A stretch of DNA of 64,000 bases, from assembly GCA_016806645.1 (NCBI GenBank), contig JACSYO010000705.1, positions 57,707-121,706 of the forward strand. The letters are read 5' to 3'. This document shows, piece after piece, positions 22,771-37,390 of the stretch; position 1 is the stretch's first letter, and each line of letters begins with the position of its first letter. The stretch comes from Ophiodon elongatus (Eukaryota > Chordata > Actinopteri > Perciformes > Hexagrammidae). A program made the translations under genes and the position numbers. The notes under the pieces are model-generated. The model saw only the letters and a list, made by a program, of their open reading frames with translations, did not search any database and was not told the origin of the DNA.

Positions 22771-25700
22771 CTATTTGAAGCCATGCAGCTGTAATATCAA
22801 AAGCTTTGCATATTACAGCCATAAATTGGAAAGCAGTGGGAACGGCAGGACGGACCGTGACACTGAAACTTGCTCTTGTCCACTCACCATTTGGTACATT
22901 TACTTACGCATAATGTTATCATAATGTATGCCTTTACTGTACATATGGAAATCTGGAGCATGTTTTTGTCTTTTCAAATGAATATGAGGAGGTGTATTGC
23001 TATACTAATGCAAGTCTTTTTAAAGTTTGGAAAGAATTTTTTTTGTGAAGATTTTGAAAATGTGTGCAGACTTTACAAGACAATGCAAATGTCTTACTCC
23101 CTATTGAGTGTATATGAAATATAATTCATATTGCATACTTTATTGTGTATAACAGTAATACTTTGCTCATATCGAAGGCTTAAAAATGTACTCTATAGAT
23201 GTAAAACAAGAGTGCATCACTCAATATGAATTGTACTTAATTGTGATCCAGTTTGAGACTTTATTGGAACCATCAATCCTCTACGAATGATAGGAAATTG
23301 TTTTGATGCATGCTCATACAAAAATAGGACAAGACAGCAAGATGCATAACACAGCACTGACAGTGATGGAATGCCTAATTCCACTTCCTATAATCAGTAA
23401 TTTATGAATCTTATGAAATATTTTATCAAACTTTAGTTCTGTTTGTCTTGGACTTGAAAAGGAAACACATTTTACTTTATCTTTAGCTGCGGTGCTGTCA
23501 TAACTCCAGCTCATCACAAACCCATGAGAGGCTAACCTGAATACGTTGTATGGGTCATTGTGTATATTGTGAATTCATAAAAGCACAGCATGTTCTCCAC
23601 TAATGACTAGATTATTTATCTGTGTTATTATAATGCTTCTTTTACAGTATATCCAGAAGCCGACACCACAGACATATTCTGTTTAAAGTTGGACACCTGT
23701 AGCTCAGGGCAAGTGTATAGAAAATATAATTATGTATTATTTATGCTTGAAGATGTAAAGATGAATCTATGCTATTCTGGAGATTACTCCTCTTCTCTGT
23801 TCTCTCCAGGTAATGACAAGGATTCATCACTGAAAGCACAAGGGAGAGGATTACTGAATTATTGAGCTTTTCTTTTGCAGAAATTTCCATCCCTTGTGAA
23901 TTTTTTGGTCAGTATCATTAAAATCAACATGTGGTTTGTTGTCTTTGTGGTTTAATGAGAAGTGCCTTTTATTATTATTATTATTAAACTCAATCTACTG
24001 TATTGTATGCATGGTAGACTTTAGCTGTCTTTCTAAAAAAGACACAATTGTCATTCTGTATGTGTTTTTAGCTGTCATGGTTTGTCAGCAATATTGCTTT
24101 GCTTTCTCTAAGGAAATTTCAAAAAGCAGGCTCCCATTTCTGTTCTCTCAAACCTAATTCAACATTGGCTGAGATATTTGATATTTGTTCTATTTTTGGA
24201 CTTATTTATCTTTCCCTCACAGAGTTTTCTTGCTGTCATTAGAGACATGTTCTGCGGTTTGTTTACCTATCAAGAGCAACTTGCTGAGCTGTATCAGGGG
24301 TATATAACATCCTTGGACTTTCAGCTGTAATAATTTTCCCATTTGATAAATGGACCTATCCGCTCTCGCTGCTCCTCTCTGAGTGTTTTTCTAAATCCAA
24401 ACATACACAGGGTGTATATGTGATCCACTTAGATAGATGGGCAATTATACATTGCTACCTTTGGGAATTTTGTTGTGTCCATGTGAGATAGGTGTAGATT
24501 CAACTCTTTGGTAGGTTTGGAGGTCTCCTTTTGTCCTTTTTGTATTGCACACAAATACCTTACAGTAATCCCAAATATAGTGCTTATTCCAGGGCTGTAT
24601 TGCACTGACATGCATGATATTTTATGCACTATTACTATTTTGTCCCTCTCGGTTACATACTCAACACAAAATCTCATAGTTTCAATGGATCCAGAAGAGA
24701 AAAAGTGGCCCATTGAGGCTCATGCCATTGTAGAGGCCAGTCAACCTTTATATGTCAGTGGGAGTCTCAATTTGAAATGTTGACAAATTCCAAGCCTGAC
24801 GTCTCCCAGTTTGATTTTCTTCAGCTCTACCATTACCTGTACCCCAGCGAGTTATAAATGAAGGTCATTGCAACACTGCTTCCTCAAAATCAGCGAGTAA
24901 AGGCAGTCATGGGATGAGAGTCACCTCATCGGTAGCTTTAACATTCACATAAGGAGGTTTGGACGAGGGCCATGCTCTTGGTGCTCAGGAAGACGTTTCT
25001 GCAATCAAAAAGTGATGCTCTCATCTGGAGGAGCTGATAAAATTAGTAACTGAGTTGGATGGGGCTATTTCCATTGGACCTTTAACTTGCAGGGCTATTA
25101 CTTTAAATAAGCCTGTTCATCTGTTCAGCTCAGGCTGGGAATCCTCACCTCATGGGTTGGGAGTCATTGTTATGAAATGGAACCATTTCATATTACTACA
25201 TTCCATTACTCTGTCTACATTCTATTACGACTCCCACCTGTCCTGCTGGGAAAGTCATTTATTTTTGACGGAGCAGAGAGAATGAAGTCTGCACTCTGCA
25301 GTCTTTCGTAAATTAAATTAACTTTTTTTTTAGTAGCAGACTGTAGATCTTCCATCCATAGAGACTGCTAACTTACTGACTCATATTACACCACGTGGAG
25401 TTCATTCTGAAAATGGATCTTCTTTTTTCTATTTTTCTGACCTTAAATCTTTTTAACGTGTATTCTGTTCATTTAAATAATTGAATTAAGCTTCAATTAG
25501 AATATTCCCCTTGTGTTAATTGCTCTGATAAATAAAGGAGGAGATAAGCTCTTTGATAAATTGCTATGTTATTGGGCTTTTATTTAAAGGTCCAACCAAC
25601 CATTTTCTAATTTAACTGCATGTCTAATGATCAAAATAGTAACATGTTGATGTGATGAGTTACAGAAGCTTTCAGAAACATCCAAAATACTTCAAATATG

Positions 25701-28700
25701 TATCTTTTAATATGCAGGAATGGCAGATAATTGGTAGTGTAAAGGAAAAATATTCAAGCATTGTAATATTAGTCAGAATTTTGTTAGCAGCAGAGCTCAG
25801 ACCTTGATCTCTTTGATTATCTAACTCCAATTGTTGAGTTGTGTTTAGTTTAAAAAGCGTCCTTGGACTTTCAGCCTGCCCCATATCACTTTTTGCACCT
25901 TTATTTGTTCTTTGAATCCGAGCACTGACTATAACAACCAGCTATTACTACAACCCATATGCACAAAATAATCACAGAAAACGGTGCGCTGTTCCTTGAG
26001 CGAATGTCAACTTGAAGAATCCGGGAACTCTGTGATCTTCCTTCTGCAGGTTGAAGTGGAAGAGCACGGTGTAAGTTATCCGTTTCTATCAGGCTAGATC
26101 AGCGAGGTGGGGACTGCTACCTAGGTTTTTTTCTCAGGGTACCAATGTTGTTTTTACCTCCTTTTTTACGTGAGTCGCAGTTGGAACGGTAGTGTGAAAG
26201 TGCGCGTTGATGATAGTCCTGGTTATGTCATGGCTGTGTAACAGGGACTCCCTGGGGTTCCCGTGGGCTCGTCCAATGAGGCACCAGTGTTGTGTTTTAA
26301 ACCAAATCTCACAAGGGGATACATTTTAACGCCTGATGACGAGTTGCCGCAGTTTAAACCCGTTTAGGATTTTATTTTTACATGTAGGCCTCTCTCTTTG
26401 TTTCCCCCACATGGTGAAATCCCAACGTTACCCATATGTTCACCCAAATGTTGCCCATATTTTATTCTAGACACCCAGGCATTTTTGCAATTCACCAAAC
26501 GCATGGTTAAGTTAATGATGACACAAGCTTGACTTGTCGTTGGCCCTATTTCAAGATAAGTAATGAAAAGTCTGACTTCCTTAGACTCCATGTTAGAGGA
26601 TAAATCCCCCAGTGGCTGTGGGTTTTGGTGTCTGATCTCAGATTGTTTTATCTCCAGCGAACTGTGATGGAGCTCCTGAGGGAAACCTTTCCCCAGGGAG
26701 TTTGGTCAACAGGGTGGAAGTCAGCTGGAGGTAGATTGACAAGTTTTACAGGAGCTGGACTATACTGTTGTGGGTAAAGTCAGACATCAGGCCATTTTGG
26801 ACTTGGGGATGATACATGTGATTTGATATTTGGTTGTGTTGTTGTTTTTACTTGGCTCTTTGATATTGGTTACAATTTTGCTAGTTTTATTTATGTGTTA
26901 ACAGTACCTATGCTTTTTTGTTAATTTCTCATTTATTAAAAATGTATTCGTCAAGTTGTCCTTTTTGACAACTGTACCTTCTTTTAAGTTTTGGTTATAT
27001 TCTGCTCCATCCAATGTCTGAATATTCAATTATGACAAATTGTCCACTCAAATAACATTTACATATTGCTAATTTGTTGTGGATTACATTTTGAGGGAAA
27101 TGTAAATGCCTGGATTATGCTCACTGGCAATGGTGTTTACATGGAATTAAGTGTTACCTTCTTTTACCAAAAGCAAGACATAGGGTGGAGGTCGGTGTGG
27201 ATGGTTGGCATACAAAGGGCAGGAGGCAAGAGACTGGGGTTTGCATCCTGACACTCATGAGTCCCTTCACAGATCTGTTCATCAAGTGTTTTGTCATTTA
27301 AGTTGATAAAAGAATGTAGGGTAATAAGGGCAAATTGGTAATGTATAAAAAGTAATTTCCAGGATACAGAATTGCTGATTAATTGTTACCACCATCTCTG
27401 ATTGTAAATCTTTTTTGCACTTTGCAGGAGTAGGATATAAATGATTCCGTCAATGAGGTTTCACTTACAGAATATGTTTGAATTTTGGTAGGAAGGTGTA
27501 AAAAAAACGTTCCACACTAGCAAAATGAATCCTCAAGAACCATTTGTAAACAAGTAATATATATCTGGAGAAACTGATTAAGACTTTAATACAATATTCT
27601 GCAAGTGTTACAGTAGATGATACAGCTGTAAAAATACTTAACTTGAAACATTGCACAGCTCGTCATTTCCAGTCACATCCCCACAGTTTTTAGAATTCCA
27701 ACAATGTGTGACAATTAATGCTGAATGCAGACTGTTGAAACATTCACTTCAATAAAGTTATGGTCAATAGCGCTTGGTGTTCCATGAGTGTTTACGTTCT
27801 CATTACTGCTGTCTATTCATCCCTGTGACATCTGTGGAGGATGTTTACTGACCTGTGATCTGTTACAGAGGGGAAACTATTGCTGCCATTATCCGTTGAC
27901 ACCATGGTTGCTCTATTGTGCCCGAAAGACAGCGATATGTTCATCAAGTGGGCTGCTAATTTTCTTTACCTACCTTGAGAAATACCTCTGTTTTGCTCCG
28001 TTAAAATTCCTTAAATTTTGGCCCTGTTTATCAGAAAATGATGAAGAGCTCCTTATATATTAAATTGTCTTTTGGAATGGAGGAAGAGAAGAGCAAGAAC
28101 AAGATGTTTTCAAACTGCATCGTATTATATTGAAAAAGGATTTTTTTTCTTTAGCCGTCACAATTCTGTAGGAGTTACATAAACACAATTATCAGTGAAG
28201 ACATAACATAAAGGGTCAGAGGTTGATAGATTTAGCTTTAAGATTTAGAATAGCGTTCCCTGCTTGATCCTATTCATAACAAAACTCCATTTAACTAAAG
28301 TACTACATTAAGCTAAACAAACAAAACAAAGAAGACTCATTTTATTTTATACTTGGTGCTGTCTTTTTGTCTCTCACTTGCTTGGTTATATTTATTCCTC
28401 CTTGTAGCCACCTTCCATTGTTCTCCTCCATCTGTCTTCATGCCACATATGTGAACAATGGAAAGGGTTTTAGCATGTGTCGATTAATCCTAATCTCTGC
28501 ACCAATGCACTAAAGGAAAAAAACATCAAGTGTGAAATTATGACTCTTGTTTGCTGTTTCCATTTCCCTGTAGGAGAAAATGTGCTACAGTCAAACAAAG
28601 CAGTGATTAATCTTTTAATGTCACATCACCTCCATTTTCAATGACTAATAATTTAAGTTTTCAATTGTCTTTCCAATGTACAGTGTGCACGTTTCCTTTC

Positions 28701-31700
28701 ACGTTTGCTCTACGTCTTTGCACGTTTGATTCTACATTTTGAAACAAAGTATCCACACTTACAGGTGTTCATCAATCCATCCCACTCACTATATTATAAA
28801 AGCAGACAGTATTTTGCTTCCAACAAAGGCTGGGCTGTGTGTGCTTTGAACTGTATCTCTATCCATTTATTGCACCAACATCAATCAAATGCCTTATTCC
28901 CCACCTCCATTCTGGTGCCAATGTGTGTTCAGCATGCAAAATCAGGGAGGACATTTACATGTAGTTGACAGCCAACTTTGCTACAGCTAGAGAACTGAGA
29001 GCTAACTCTCTTTTCCTGTTTTTGTTAATTAAAATTTTTAAATTTTGTAACATTTTGCTTAACTTACTTTATCTCACGCAAAACTCACACCCGTAAAGTA
29101 TTTTTCTGTCAAAGAAATAGAAAAAAAATGATAAACAGCACTTTGGAATTTCACTTATAAACACATTTCATGTGACGGAATGTAAAAATGTCATGATACT
29201 GTATTTCCTGAAAAGTCAAACTATTGCTTAAAGCCCAGAGCAGGGACAGAACCTTTACTTTAAGTGGAGATGCACATGAGCAGATTTTTGTAATCAACAC
29301 TCCCAACAGGAAGTATGTACATTTTACCACCCTCAGTTGGCTCCTCTCAAATCACTCTAATTAACACAGCTAGATGCATCCATATATCCCACAGACAATA
29401 GATTTATTGTTCACACTTTACCTCACATTCAATCCACCTTTACCTGGCCGTCACACACAAGTGCTTCTTAGGAGGCAAACAAGGGAGACACAAGCTCTTT
29501 ACAATACATCTGCATAAATATGTCTCTGGCCCCAAATATATATCCAGGCTGTACATAACAATTCCCTTCCAATTCGTCCTTGCAAATGCAGCAGCAACAT
29601 TGCTACCTACATTAACTTAGGGCTTGACTTTGTCTCCCCAAGCAATAAGTACCAGCCCCTCTGACAGCAATTACCCGATGAGTCTGGTCCCTGCATGACC
29701 AAATACTATACCTCCTGCCATCGTTATCAGAGCAGAAAAATCCAAAGCCATCTGGTCCTACGGTTAGACCTCAAGGTTTAGGTAAAAGGGCTTATCTTAG
29801 TCACATTAAAATCTTAGTTAATTTTGTTGGCTTTAATTTGAAAAAAATAATTTAAATTTATTATGACTCGGGTCTTATTTTTGTGGTTTTGGCCATCGTT
29901 TCTATCATTTATGGGAATACTGCACTCTCCCAAATCACTATAGAGATGTGATGTATGTCTTTTCCATTGATGACAGTTAAGGTCTTTTTTTACCATTTGC
30001 TTTTGTTTTCTCTTCCAAATAAGTTTAGCTAAGACCCTTGTTGTATGAAACATTTTTGGGATGCTTGATTGTCTTCAAAGCAGTTTGTAGCTCCAATTGC
30101 TGATATTTTTTCACTATAAAAGAATGGACCAGTTGGTTTCATTTTGCTAGCCTTTGAAATGTAACTTAATTTAATGGGGTTAACACACCCATATGTGGGA
30201 ATAATATACACCCATGCAATTTTTAAGAAGTGAGTGTAGCCGACATCTGTCATTCTTTCCAAAATCAATTCAGGCCCTCAGGCTGCAGTTTCCACACCGG
30301 CAGTGTCAGCCCCTGTTTCCAACAGTCAATCCTAGACACGTTGTTGGATTACATTGCAAGCAATAACATCAAGCGTGAAGAGCACATAACCCAATGTGTG
30401 TAGTGTGATCAGAAATACATTTGTTTGAAGAAACCTGACTTGGTTTAATTCAGAGTTGGTTTTCTACTGTTTGGGAAGCAAAACACCTATTTTACATTTC
30501 ATGTTATGCTCCTATCTCTCTTTCTGTCACTTGTGAAAATATGAGATGAAAGAGCCCTACCCACAGCAATAAATCCCCATACATGAATGACAAAAAAGGT
30601 GTGGTAATGCATTTAAAAAGGACCCATATGACTATTAAAAAAGTTATTGATATGTTTTCTGATCTGCCAGTACTATGGTTAAGATGTGGTTAAACTAGTA
30701 GGTTACGGCTAGTGAAAAATCATGGTCACGGTTAAAAAAAACATGTTGGGAGTGGGGATATTGAGGCTATAGCAATTTCATCACCTATGATAACACAGAT
30801 GGCGCACTATGTTGTTTTAAGCGCTTATCTGATACGTGATCTGTTCAACCGCTTAATAATCAGAGTGTGTGAGGGGGCAGCCTCAGTGAAAGCCAATTAA
30901 GACAATACAACTTTTATAATTCATCCACGTTGTTGTGTTTATGGATAGTTGTTAGCTAGCTGCTGTTATTGCTAATTGTTGTAACTGAAATGCAATTTGT
31001 TGGCAGTTAATACAGTTTGCATTACCACTACCTTCTGGGCTGGGGTAGGGGAAATCTTAATTTTAATGTAGCCTGGGAAAACCAAAAAGGATTGTGATGG
31101 GGTTTGTGATACTGTCAAAAGAGACACATTTAAGCATTTGGTTCAAGGTAAAGACAAGTTTATTTACCATTTGTTTTAAGTGTAATCAGAGGTTGGTGGT
31201 GCTGCATCACAATTGTTCCTGATACAGAATAGTTATTATTCATACAAACCCAAGAGGTCGCTGGTCAAGAAAAGTAAATCGAAGGACTTTTTGATGAGGA
31301 CAGTCTCATAATGGCATTTGCATGTGTTTGCAATCATATACAACTTCAACTTCATTCATTCAACCATCTTAGACTAAGTATGGACTGCCAACTTCCAATT
31401 TCTTTTTGGAAACTACATCAATACTGCCATTATTGAATGATACAGACCTCCCAGGCAGGTTAAAAAAAGAGTTCAAAAGATATTTTTCTCATTGATGCAA
31501 AACCCAAAAGGAGCTTTGAAGACCAATTTTAAAGTGAAGAGTCTTTTATGACAAATGAGCAGAAGATCTCTGATGATCCATTTATCCAGTCAGTGTATCT
31601 GCTCTCTCTGTCAACTGTGTTGAGGGATTCCTGGCTCATCATTTCTAGTTTTGCCAAAAAGGTGAAATGTTTTTTGTCGTATATTACTCATTGCTATTCT

Positions 31701-33800
31701 GTTAGTTTTGATTTCCCTGCTCATTTTGATTAGCAGCTGGTTATCAAAGCTAGAAAGCCACAATCAAATCAAACTTTTCGCAAGGAAACTATTTTAGAAA
31801 TATTTCAAATATATAAGCAGTCAGTTCAAGGCCTGGTTGACAGAATTTAGCAGCAAGCCTTGCAGGGATGAAATTGGATATGAGATTGCTTGAAAACCAG
31901 GATCTATTACCTTTCCATGAAAACCTGTCAGTGACCCGCCAACACAGGGACCCTGAGAAGAATTCATTCTCTAGTATGAATTCTAACTGATTGTAACGTG
32001 ATGCATGTGAAAGATCTCTGTGTTGTTTACATAATGTGCGGCTGCAGGGAAAGGTGTGTGCTTGATATCTGTACGCCAGTTTTAGAATTTGAAATGTCAA
32101 ACATAGTTTTTGGTCGCATACTGACTGTGAGTTATATTATTTAAATTCTTATTTTGTATAGATGGCAGAGAAAAAGTGTGTTGACAGTCTGTTTTGAAAA
32201 TGTCTAAGTGGTCTTTGTCACCTGGTTAAATTAATGTATAGACTGTCTCATTCACTGCCAGAAATTGATTTAGCCTCAGAAATATTTAATTGGAAACTTT
32301 GTCTCTGGTAATGCTGCAAAGAGAAGGTTATATGAGGATAAACATGCACTCTGGCTAATTGGAAACTAATCATTAGAACATAGTTAGAATGAGAGAGCTG
32401 CCCGTGTCTCTGTCTGTCAGTCTTTGTCTGTCACTGTGCTCTAATCCCTGATTGAGGACCAATATACATTTAGGCATTGGGCTCTACATCAGACTTGAAC
32501 CAGATTAATGTTAGAGATGTGTTGACAGATCTTAAATTGAATGAAGTTTTGAATTGAATTTCTCTTTTTGTAAATCTTATGAGACAAACAAACTATGGAT
32601 TTTGCAATAGTAGTCAGAGAATGGGTGACAGCAAGATGTGAAAAATAGCAATGAATGGATAGAAAAAAAGGTTAGAACCATTGGTTAGATGCATTATACT
32701 TGATATACGTATATACTCTACCTAAGAATATGTATCATTTGGACCAAACTGCACAAATACAAAATAATATAATAATTATAATTACATATTTAGTCCTTCT
32801 ACAATTTTTTACTCATTTGTCACTTGTCATAAAAGCAATTTCTCATTCTTTTGAACAAATTGCAAAGGCTTTGGCACATCCACGCATATTATTATGTTCA
32901 ATTGTCTGCTGTTTCCTCCATTATCAATTGCCTATGTCATGTTTGATCAAAAAGTATCAACTGGTTCTCTATTGAATATTCTTTCCATCAAAGCATTCGG
33001 CATTAGTTATTTTCATAAGTCATTACAAGCAGAAGGTTGAACCAGTTGTCATAATCTTTCAAGCATATACATTTCTATTAGACTATTTTTGTAAATGTGT
33101 CCTGAATTGATGAATTGCTCTCAGGTGAATCTTGACTTTCTCTAATAAAAGGGGACGTGTGGATTATCAGATCAATCATTTCTCTCTGAAATAACTTAGA
33201 TGTTTACATATTTAATTATGTATTATTTTGTCCTTTGTGCTATGCAGTGCTGTGAAACTATATTTTTCGCAATGATCTGTCAACATACTATGCAAACTTT
33301 AAATGTGCAAGTGTGAATCTGGTCCACTCTCTTAAAATCAATATCCCACACATAAAGTTACACTGTTGAAATTAATATATGCCATACAGAAATTGTGTGC
33401 CAATACTTATTTACCATCATTGTAATAAAAAACCTTAGTCATATTTAACCACAGAAAATACTTAAACTCACACAATAAGCGTTTTGACTATTTGGTTTGT
33501 AAACACACATAAGGACCTGTCATTCAGTGTCATTCAGGAGGCACTGAACTTTGTATTGAAATAAATATATGCTTTTGCAATGCATCCATTGTGTTGTGCC
33601 GTTTGTATGAATTGTTTTGAAAAAATGCACTTACTTTTGCAAATTGAAAAGGATGATTTGAGAACTGTCCAGAGGTGACTGAGAAAAACTGTAATTCTAT
33701 CAAACGTAGATAATACATAATACAATACCACATGCAACCCTGTCTTCTGCAAAATTACATTCCCATAGAACTAAGCTACACCCTCAATTACGTTCTTAAT
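22771..33800. other. 11 kb of AT-rich unique sequence, no gene recognised
   Basis: ORFs are below 105 codons and have no family signature. Minor items: an (ATT)n tract at about 23966-23985; a slightly GC-richer block at about 25980-26345 without recognisable coding; and a possible very diverged repeat C copy at about 30670-30760 (GGTTAAACTAG, AAAAATCATGGT). No RNA gene or convincing exon was found. Confidence 0.5.
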
Positions 33801-33930
33801 TTAACAAGAAAATACTCCGTTAGGTTAAGGCAACAAAACCAATTGATTAGGGTTAGGAAAAAAACTCATGGTTTGCCTTAAAATTACTATGAAATTGAAA
33901 GAAAAGAAAAGAAAAAAGGCAACAAAAGTA
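33801..33930 (+). repeat. Dispersed repeat C copy
   Basis: 'GTTAGGTTAAGGCAACAAAA' followed by 'CCAATTGATTAGGGTTAGG' and 'AAAACTCATGGTTTGCCTTA' (33819-33880) gives the core unit in forward orientation. It then runs into an A-rich (GAAAA)n tract at about 33897-33920. Confidence 0.65.
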
Positions 33931-35355
33931 CTTGGTTCATGCAGGACACAAACAGGAGTATCCTGTGAGAAAGCCCTGTGATTTTTCACCCATCATCCAC
34001 CTGACTTCCTCTCGGACTTTTACGGACTCTTTTGAAACGTATGTCTGATACGTAAACATTATCAACGACAACATATTTCCCCTTGAAACCTAATTCACAA
34101 AGCAGTTTTGTTGCATGGCAATGCAACAAAATGTTAACGTTATGTTTAAAAATTACTCAAAATCATATAATTGTAAGTGTATTGTTAACTGTCAATATAC
34201 ATCCCCCAACACTCCCTTGTCTTTACCACCATTGGACATTTTTTAATTATAAAATAGGATATGATCATTAAAAAAATTATTTAAAAGCTACAGTAAGTAG
34301 TACGTTGGTAAAATAATGAAAAAGTGTATTTTGGGCAATTTGTGTTTACAGGCACGTCAACCTTTTACTTTGACAGACTTTATTTCCCTAATCTGTGAAT
34401 CTCTCTCTACATTCTAATTATAATTCTTTGCCTAGTGTGTTTTAGGACCTTAATGAGGTGCTCCACCCAATTAGCAGCTGTGTCAACAGAGATGCAATAC
34501 TGCTTGAATAGCCTAACTCTTCAATGGATGCATCCTGTGAGGTGTATTGCTGATCAGTAACTGTGACTAAATACCCTGACTTAAATTCCTTGGCTTGAAG
34601 ATGGCGCAAAAGGTCTCAAGTTAAAAAGAAAAAAAAGACAATATGAATTACCTGTAGCAATTGAGAAAGCATTTATTGGTCTTTATTCTTTATCGCTTTC
34701 ATTTAAAATGTAATTATGCCTATGAGAATATAATATATTCTGAACAAGCAGGCAGTTCAGCTCCCCTTTATGCTGGCACAGCAGGGTTTGGAGTTGATGG
34801 AGGGACCATGCTGAAGAAATCCTTTGTGTCAGAGACTTTGAGCTAAACTTCACACAGCGGAAGAGCTTCTGGGGTTGTCTCAAAGGGATATGCAAACAAA
34901 CAACATTTCTAATTAGTCGCGTAATATGCCAATCGATTTAGGTGTTGTAAATCCTGTCTGGGCAGACCTGCTTCTCGGCAGCAATTACACTCCTGCAGTT
35001 AAATGGCACCGTGGTATGTTTCACAACCTCATCCAATTCCAAAGTAGACGTTTCATCTCTATATGCAACACAATATGTAAGCTCACCTCTTTTGAAGCAG
35101 GTAATTTTCACAGGAAGTTTCCTAGAGGATATTAGATCTCAGTAAACGTGAATGGTTATTGTGGTTAATTCGCCACAGGTATCGGATGGGTTGTTTAAAT
35201 AGAATATTTTGAAATGCATCTTGGCTGAGAGGACAATGTGTGGTTTGATTCTGCTGTTAGAGAGACAGCAAAGAGCTCACACACTATCAATGGGAGTGCC
35301 ATTTAATTATCCACAATTATCCGTGCTAATTAACTGAAGACGGTCCCCACTGTAC
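33931..35355. other. Unique sequence, nothing recognised
   Basis: No coding signature. The stretch 34900-35340 is rich in TAATTA/ATTAG-type motifs, but nothing specific can be named. Confidence 0.45.
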
Positions 35356-35399
35356 CCCTGGGTCTGCTTGCAGACTTCCCTGGGTCTGCTTGCAGACTT
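35356..35399. repeat. Perfect 22-bp tandem duplication
   Basis: The unit CCCTGGGTCTGCTTGCAGAC plus TT is present twice head to tail (35356-35377 and 35378-35399) without a mismatch, indicating a recent slippage event. Confidence 0.95.
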
Positions 35400-35548
35400 T
35401 GTGTAAAAACCTGTCTTCCACAAGCACATGTAACCCGTGGCATGTCATACTGTGAAGACTGTGTGCGCTTTCATTACAAAGTCACAGCAAGGAATTGCCT
35501 TCCTTTAAAAGCCGACAATCCCCGCCTTCAACCAAGCTGTATTAACGT

Positions 35549-36205
35549 CATAGTGCATTGTAGAGGTAGTTTTCAGCTTTTTTTTTTTTTTTTTTTGCTG
35601 CTGTTGCAATCCTATTACTTTATTAAGACAGATGTGATTCTCACTGTTTCTTGATTTACTCTTCTTTGTCAGCTAAAGCTTTGTTAACGCATTCAACAAG
35701 AGCCTCCAAATACCTTTATCTCCGGTATTCTTTTTTTTTTTTTGGACTCAGGTTACCGTTTTTGCCTCACAGCAGTCCTGGGTTTGAAAGTGCCCATTCT
35801 TCTTGTATTTGTCTGAGTTTTCTGGCTGCACACCAGTTCCCTTTCATAGTGCATTGTAAAGGTAGTTTTCAGCTTTCTCTTGTTTTGTTTTTTTGCTGCT
35901 GCATTATTGTTCCTCTGTTGCAATTCTATTACTTTAATAAAACAGATGTGATTCTCACTGTTTCTTGATTTACTCTTCTTTGTCAGCTAAAGCCCACTTT
36001 AACTCTATTAAAGCATTCAACGAGAGCCTCCAAATTTATTGTTTTTTCCTATGGAGAATACGACTCAGGTGGTGCGATGGTTCATCCGTTACCGTTTTTG
36101 CCTCACAGCAGTCCTGGGTTTGGAAATGCCCGTTCTTCTTGTCTTTGTCAGAGTTTTCTGGCTGCGCACCAGTTTCCTTTCCCAGTCCTAAGACATGCAT
36201 GTTAT
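35549..36205 (+). repeat. Tandem duplication of about 300 bp
   Basis: Copy 1 (about 35549-35845) and copy 2 (about 35846-36205) share the same series of blocks: 'CATAGTGCATTGTA.AGGTAG', a T-rich run, 'CAGATGTGATTCTCACTGTT', 'TTGATTTACTCTTCTTTGTC', 'GAGCCTCCAAAT', 'GTTACCGTTTTTGCCTCACA' and 'GAGTTTTCTGGCTGC.CACCA'. The copies differ by poly(T) length and scattered changes. The half starting 'GGTGGTGCGATGGTTCATCC' (36070) down to 'AAGACATGCATG' (36190) resembles a worn copy of the SINE at 1757-2431. The duplicated unit therefore included an old SINE. Confidence 0.8.
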
Positions 36206-37044
36206 TTGAGCTGGACACTGATCCAGCAAGAAGAACACATGATCCCTCTCAGTTTGAGTAAATGATGTGACATTATTTTTAACAAGTGAACAAGGAAACT
36301 TTAATATTCTTTGGTGTGTGAAGTTTAATTTTTGTCAAAAGAAGTTACCTGCCCCCCTCCCATAAAAAACAACTATTAATGATAAATGGACAGATCCAGT
36401 TTAGATTAAAAGCTTGTGCAGGGAGTAATTTGTTATCTGACAAATCAAATCAATTAAACTTACCTGAGTGTGGAGGAGTGTAGCCAATTATACTACAACT
36501 CAGGCTGAAGAAGCGCAGAGGCTGCGTGACTTTTCCATTGAGAAATCTGCAATCTGTTGGTGATTTGCGTTCAGGACAAATGGGATGCAAATATTACTTC
36601 TTTGAATGGTTCTATTAGTAAATATTTTTTATGCGGAGTCCTTTTTGGAAATCAAATCTGGATAAGTAAGTGAGTCCCATGTTGCAGGCAGAGTTTAAGT
36701 GTTTACTCAGCTCGGCCTCGGTGCAGAACACTGTGAAGGCCAATGGATAGTGAACCACCAGGGAGCGGAGCCGTAGCATGATGAGTGGATACTTTAAGTG
36801 TTAACACATAATTTATTCATGTTATTCTCTTGATCATATAAAGGTCAAGTAATATTTATGAATAGTAATGATTTCCCTGCAAAGCTTCAAAAGGATTTCA
36901 AACCAAAAGGATTGTGGTATTGTGGAGCTGACTTAAATATGCTTATATTTGTCTGAGTTTTATTCACTATACATATGTTTATTTCCCTAATAAATATATA
37001 TATTTTACTGCACAGTCAACTGTAAAAACATTGCACATGGATCT
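36206..37044. other. Unique sequence, nothing recognised
   Basis: No gene or repeat family identified. Confidence 0.45.
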
Positions 37045-37390
37045 TATGACCAAAACACTGTCAACATGGTGGGCCTTGAACCATTCCAAACACATTCTGG
37101 AGTTATTTATTTGGAGTGAGATAATGAGCCAACGATCTAAGCATGGATGAAACCTCAGTGGTGCAGGTGCAGGATTTATAAGATCAATGAAACACAAGTA
37201 TCCACACACTGGAATAAAAACTATTCTGAGAAAGAGTCTTTATTGACAACATTTTGACCAAACAGGCCCTCCTCAGGAAACAGTATTTTCTATAGGGAAC
37301 CGCTGTGTAAAAAGTAAACAAGACATTCACTCACTCAAACTAAAGCAGATTAACGATTGTCTCAAGGCTTGCATGATCTCCTTTTTAAAT
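37045..37390. repeat. Dispersed repeat D, copy 1
   Basis: It shares an ordered series with 39935-40310: 'CTTGAACCATTCCA.ACACAT', 'GAGTG.GATAATGAG', 'ACACAAGTATCCACAC.CTGG', 'GTCTTTATTGA..ACATTTT' and 'CAGGCCCT.CTCAGGAAACA'. The two copies are in the same orientation, about 2.9 kb apart and roughly 80% alike by eye. They have no ORF. On the complement strand the 'CCTGAG.AGGGCCTG...CAATAAAGAC' block resembles the end of a retroposon with a poly(A)-signal-like tail, but I cannot name it. Confidence 0.7.

Noticed and set aside
24313..25875. Identical CCTTGGACTTTCAGC at two sites 1.55 kb apart
   Set aside because: No similarity extends beyond 15 bases, so this is probably chance.
26040..26080. 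Mini-exon-like CTGCAG/GTTGAAGTGG...ACG/GTGTAAG
   Set aside because: Only 19 bases between the sites and no partner exons. Such motif pairs are expected by chance.
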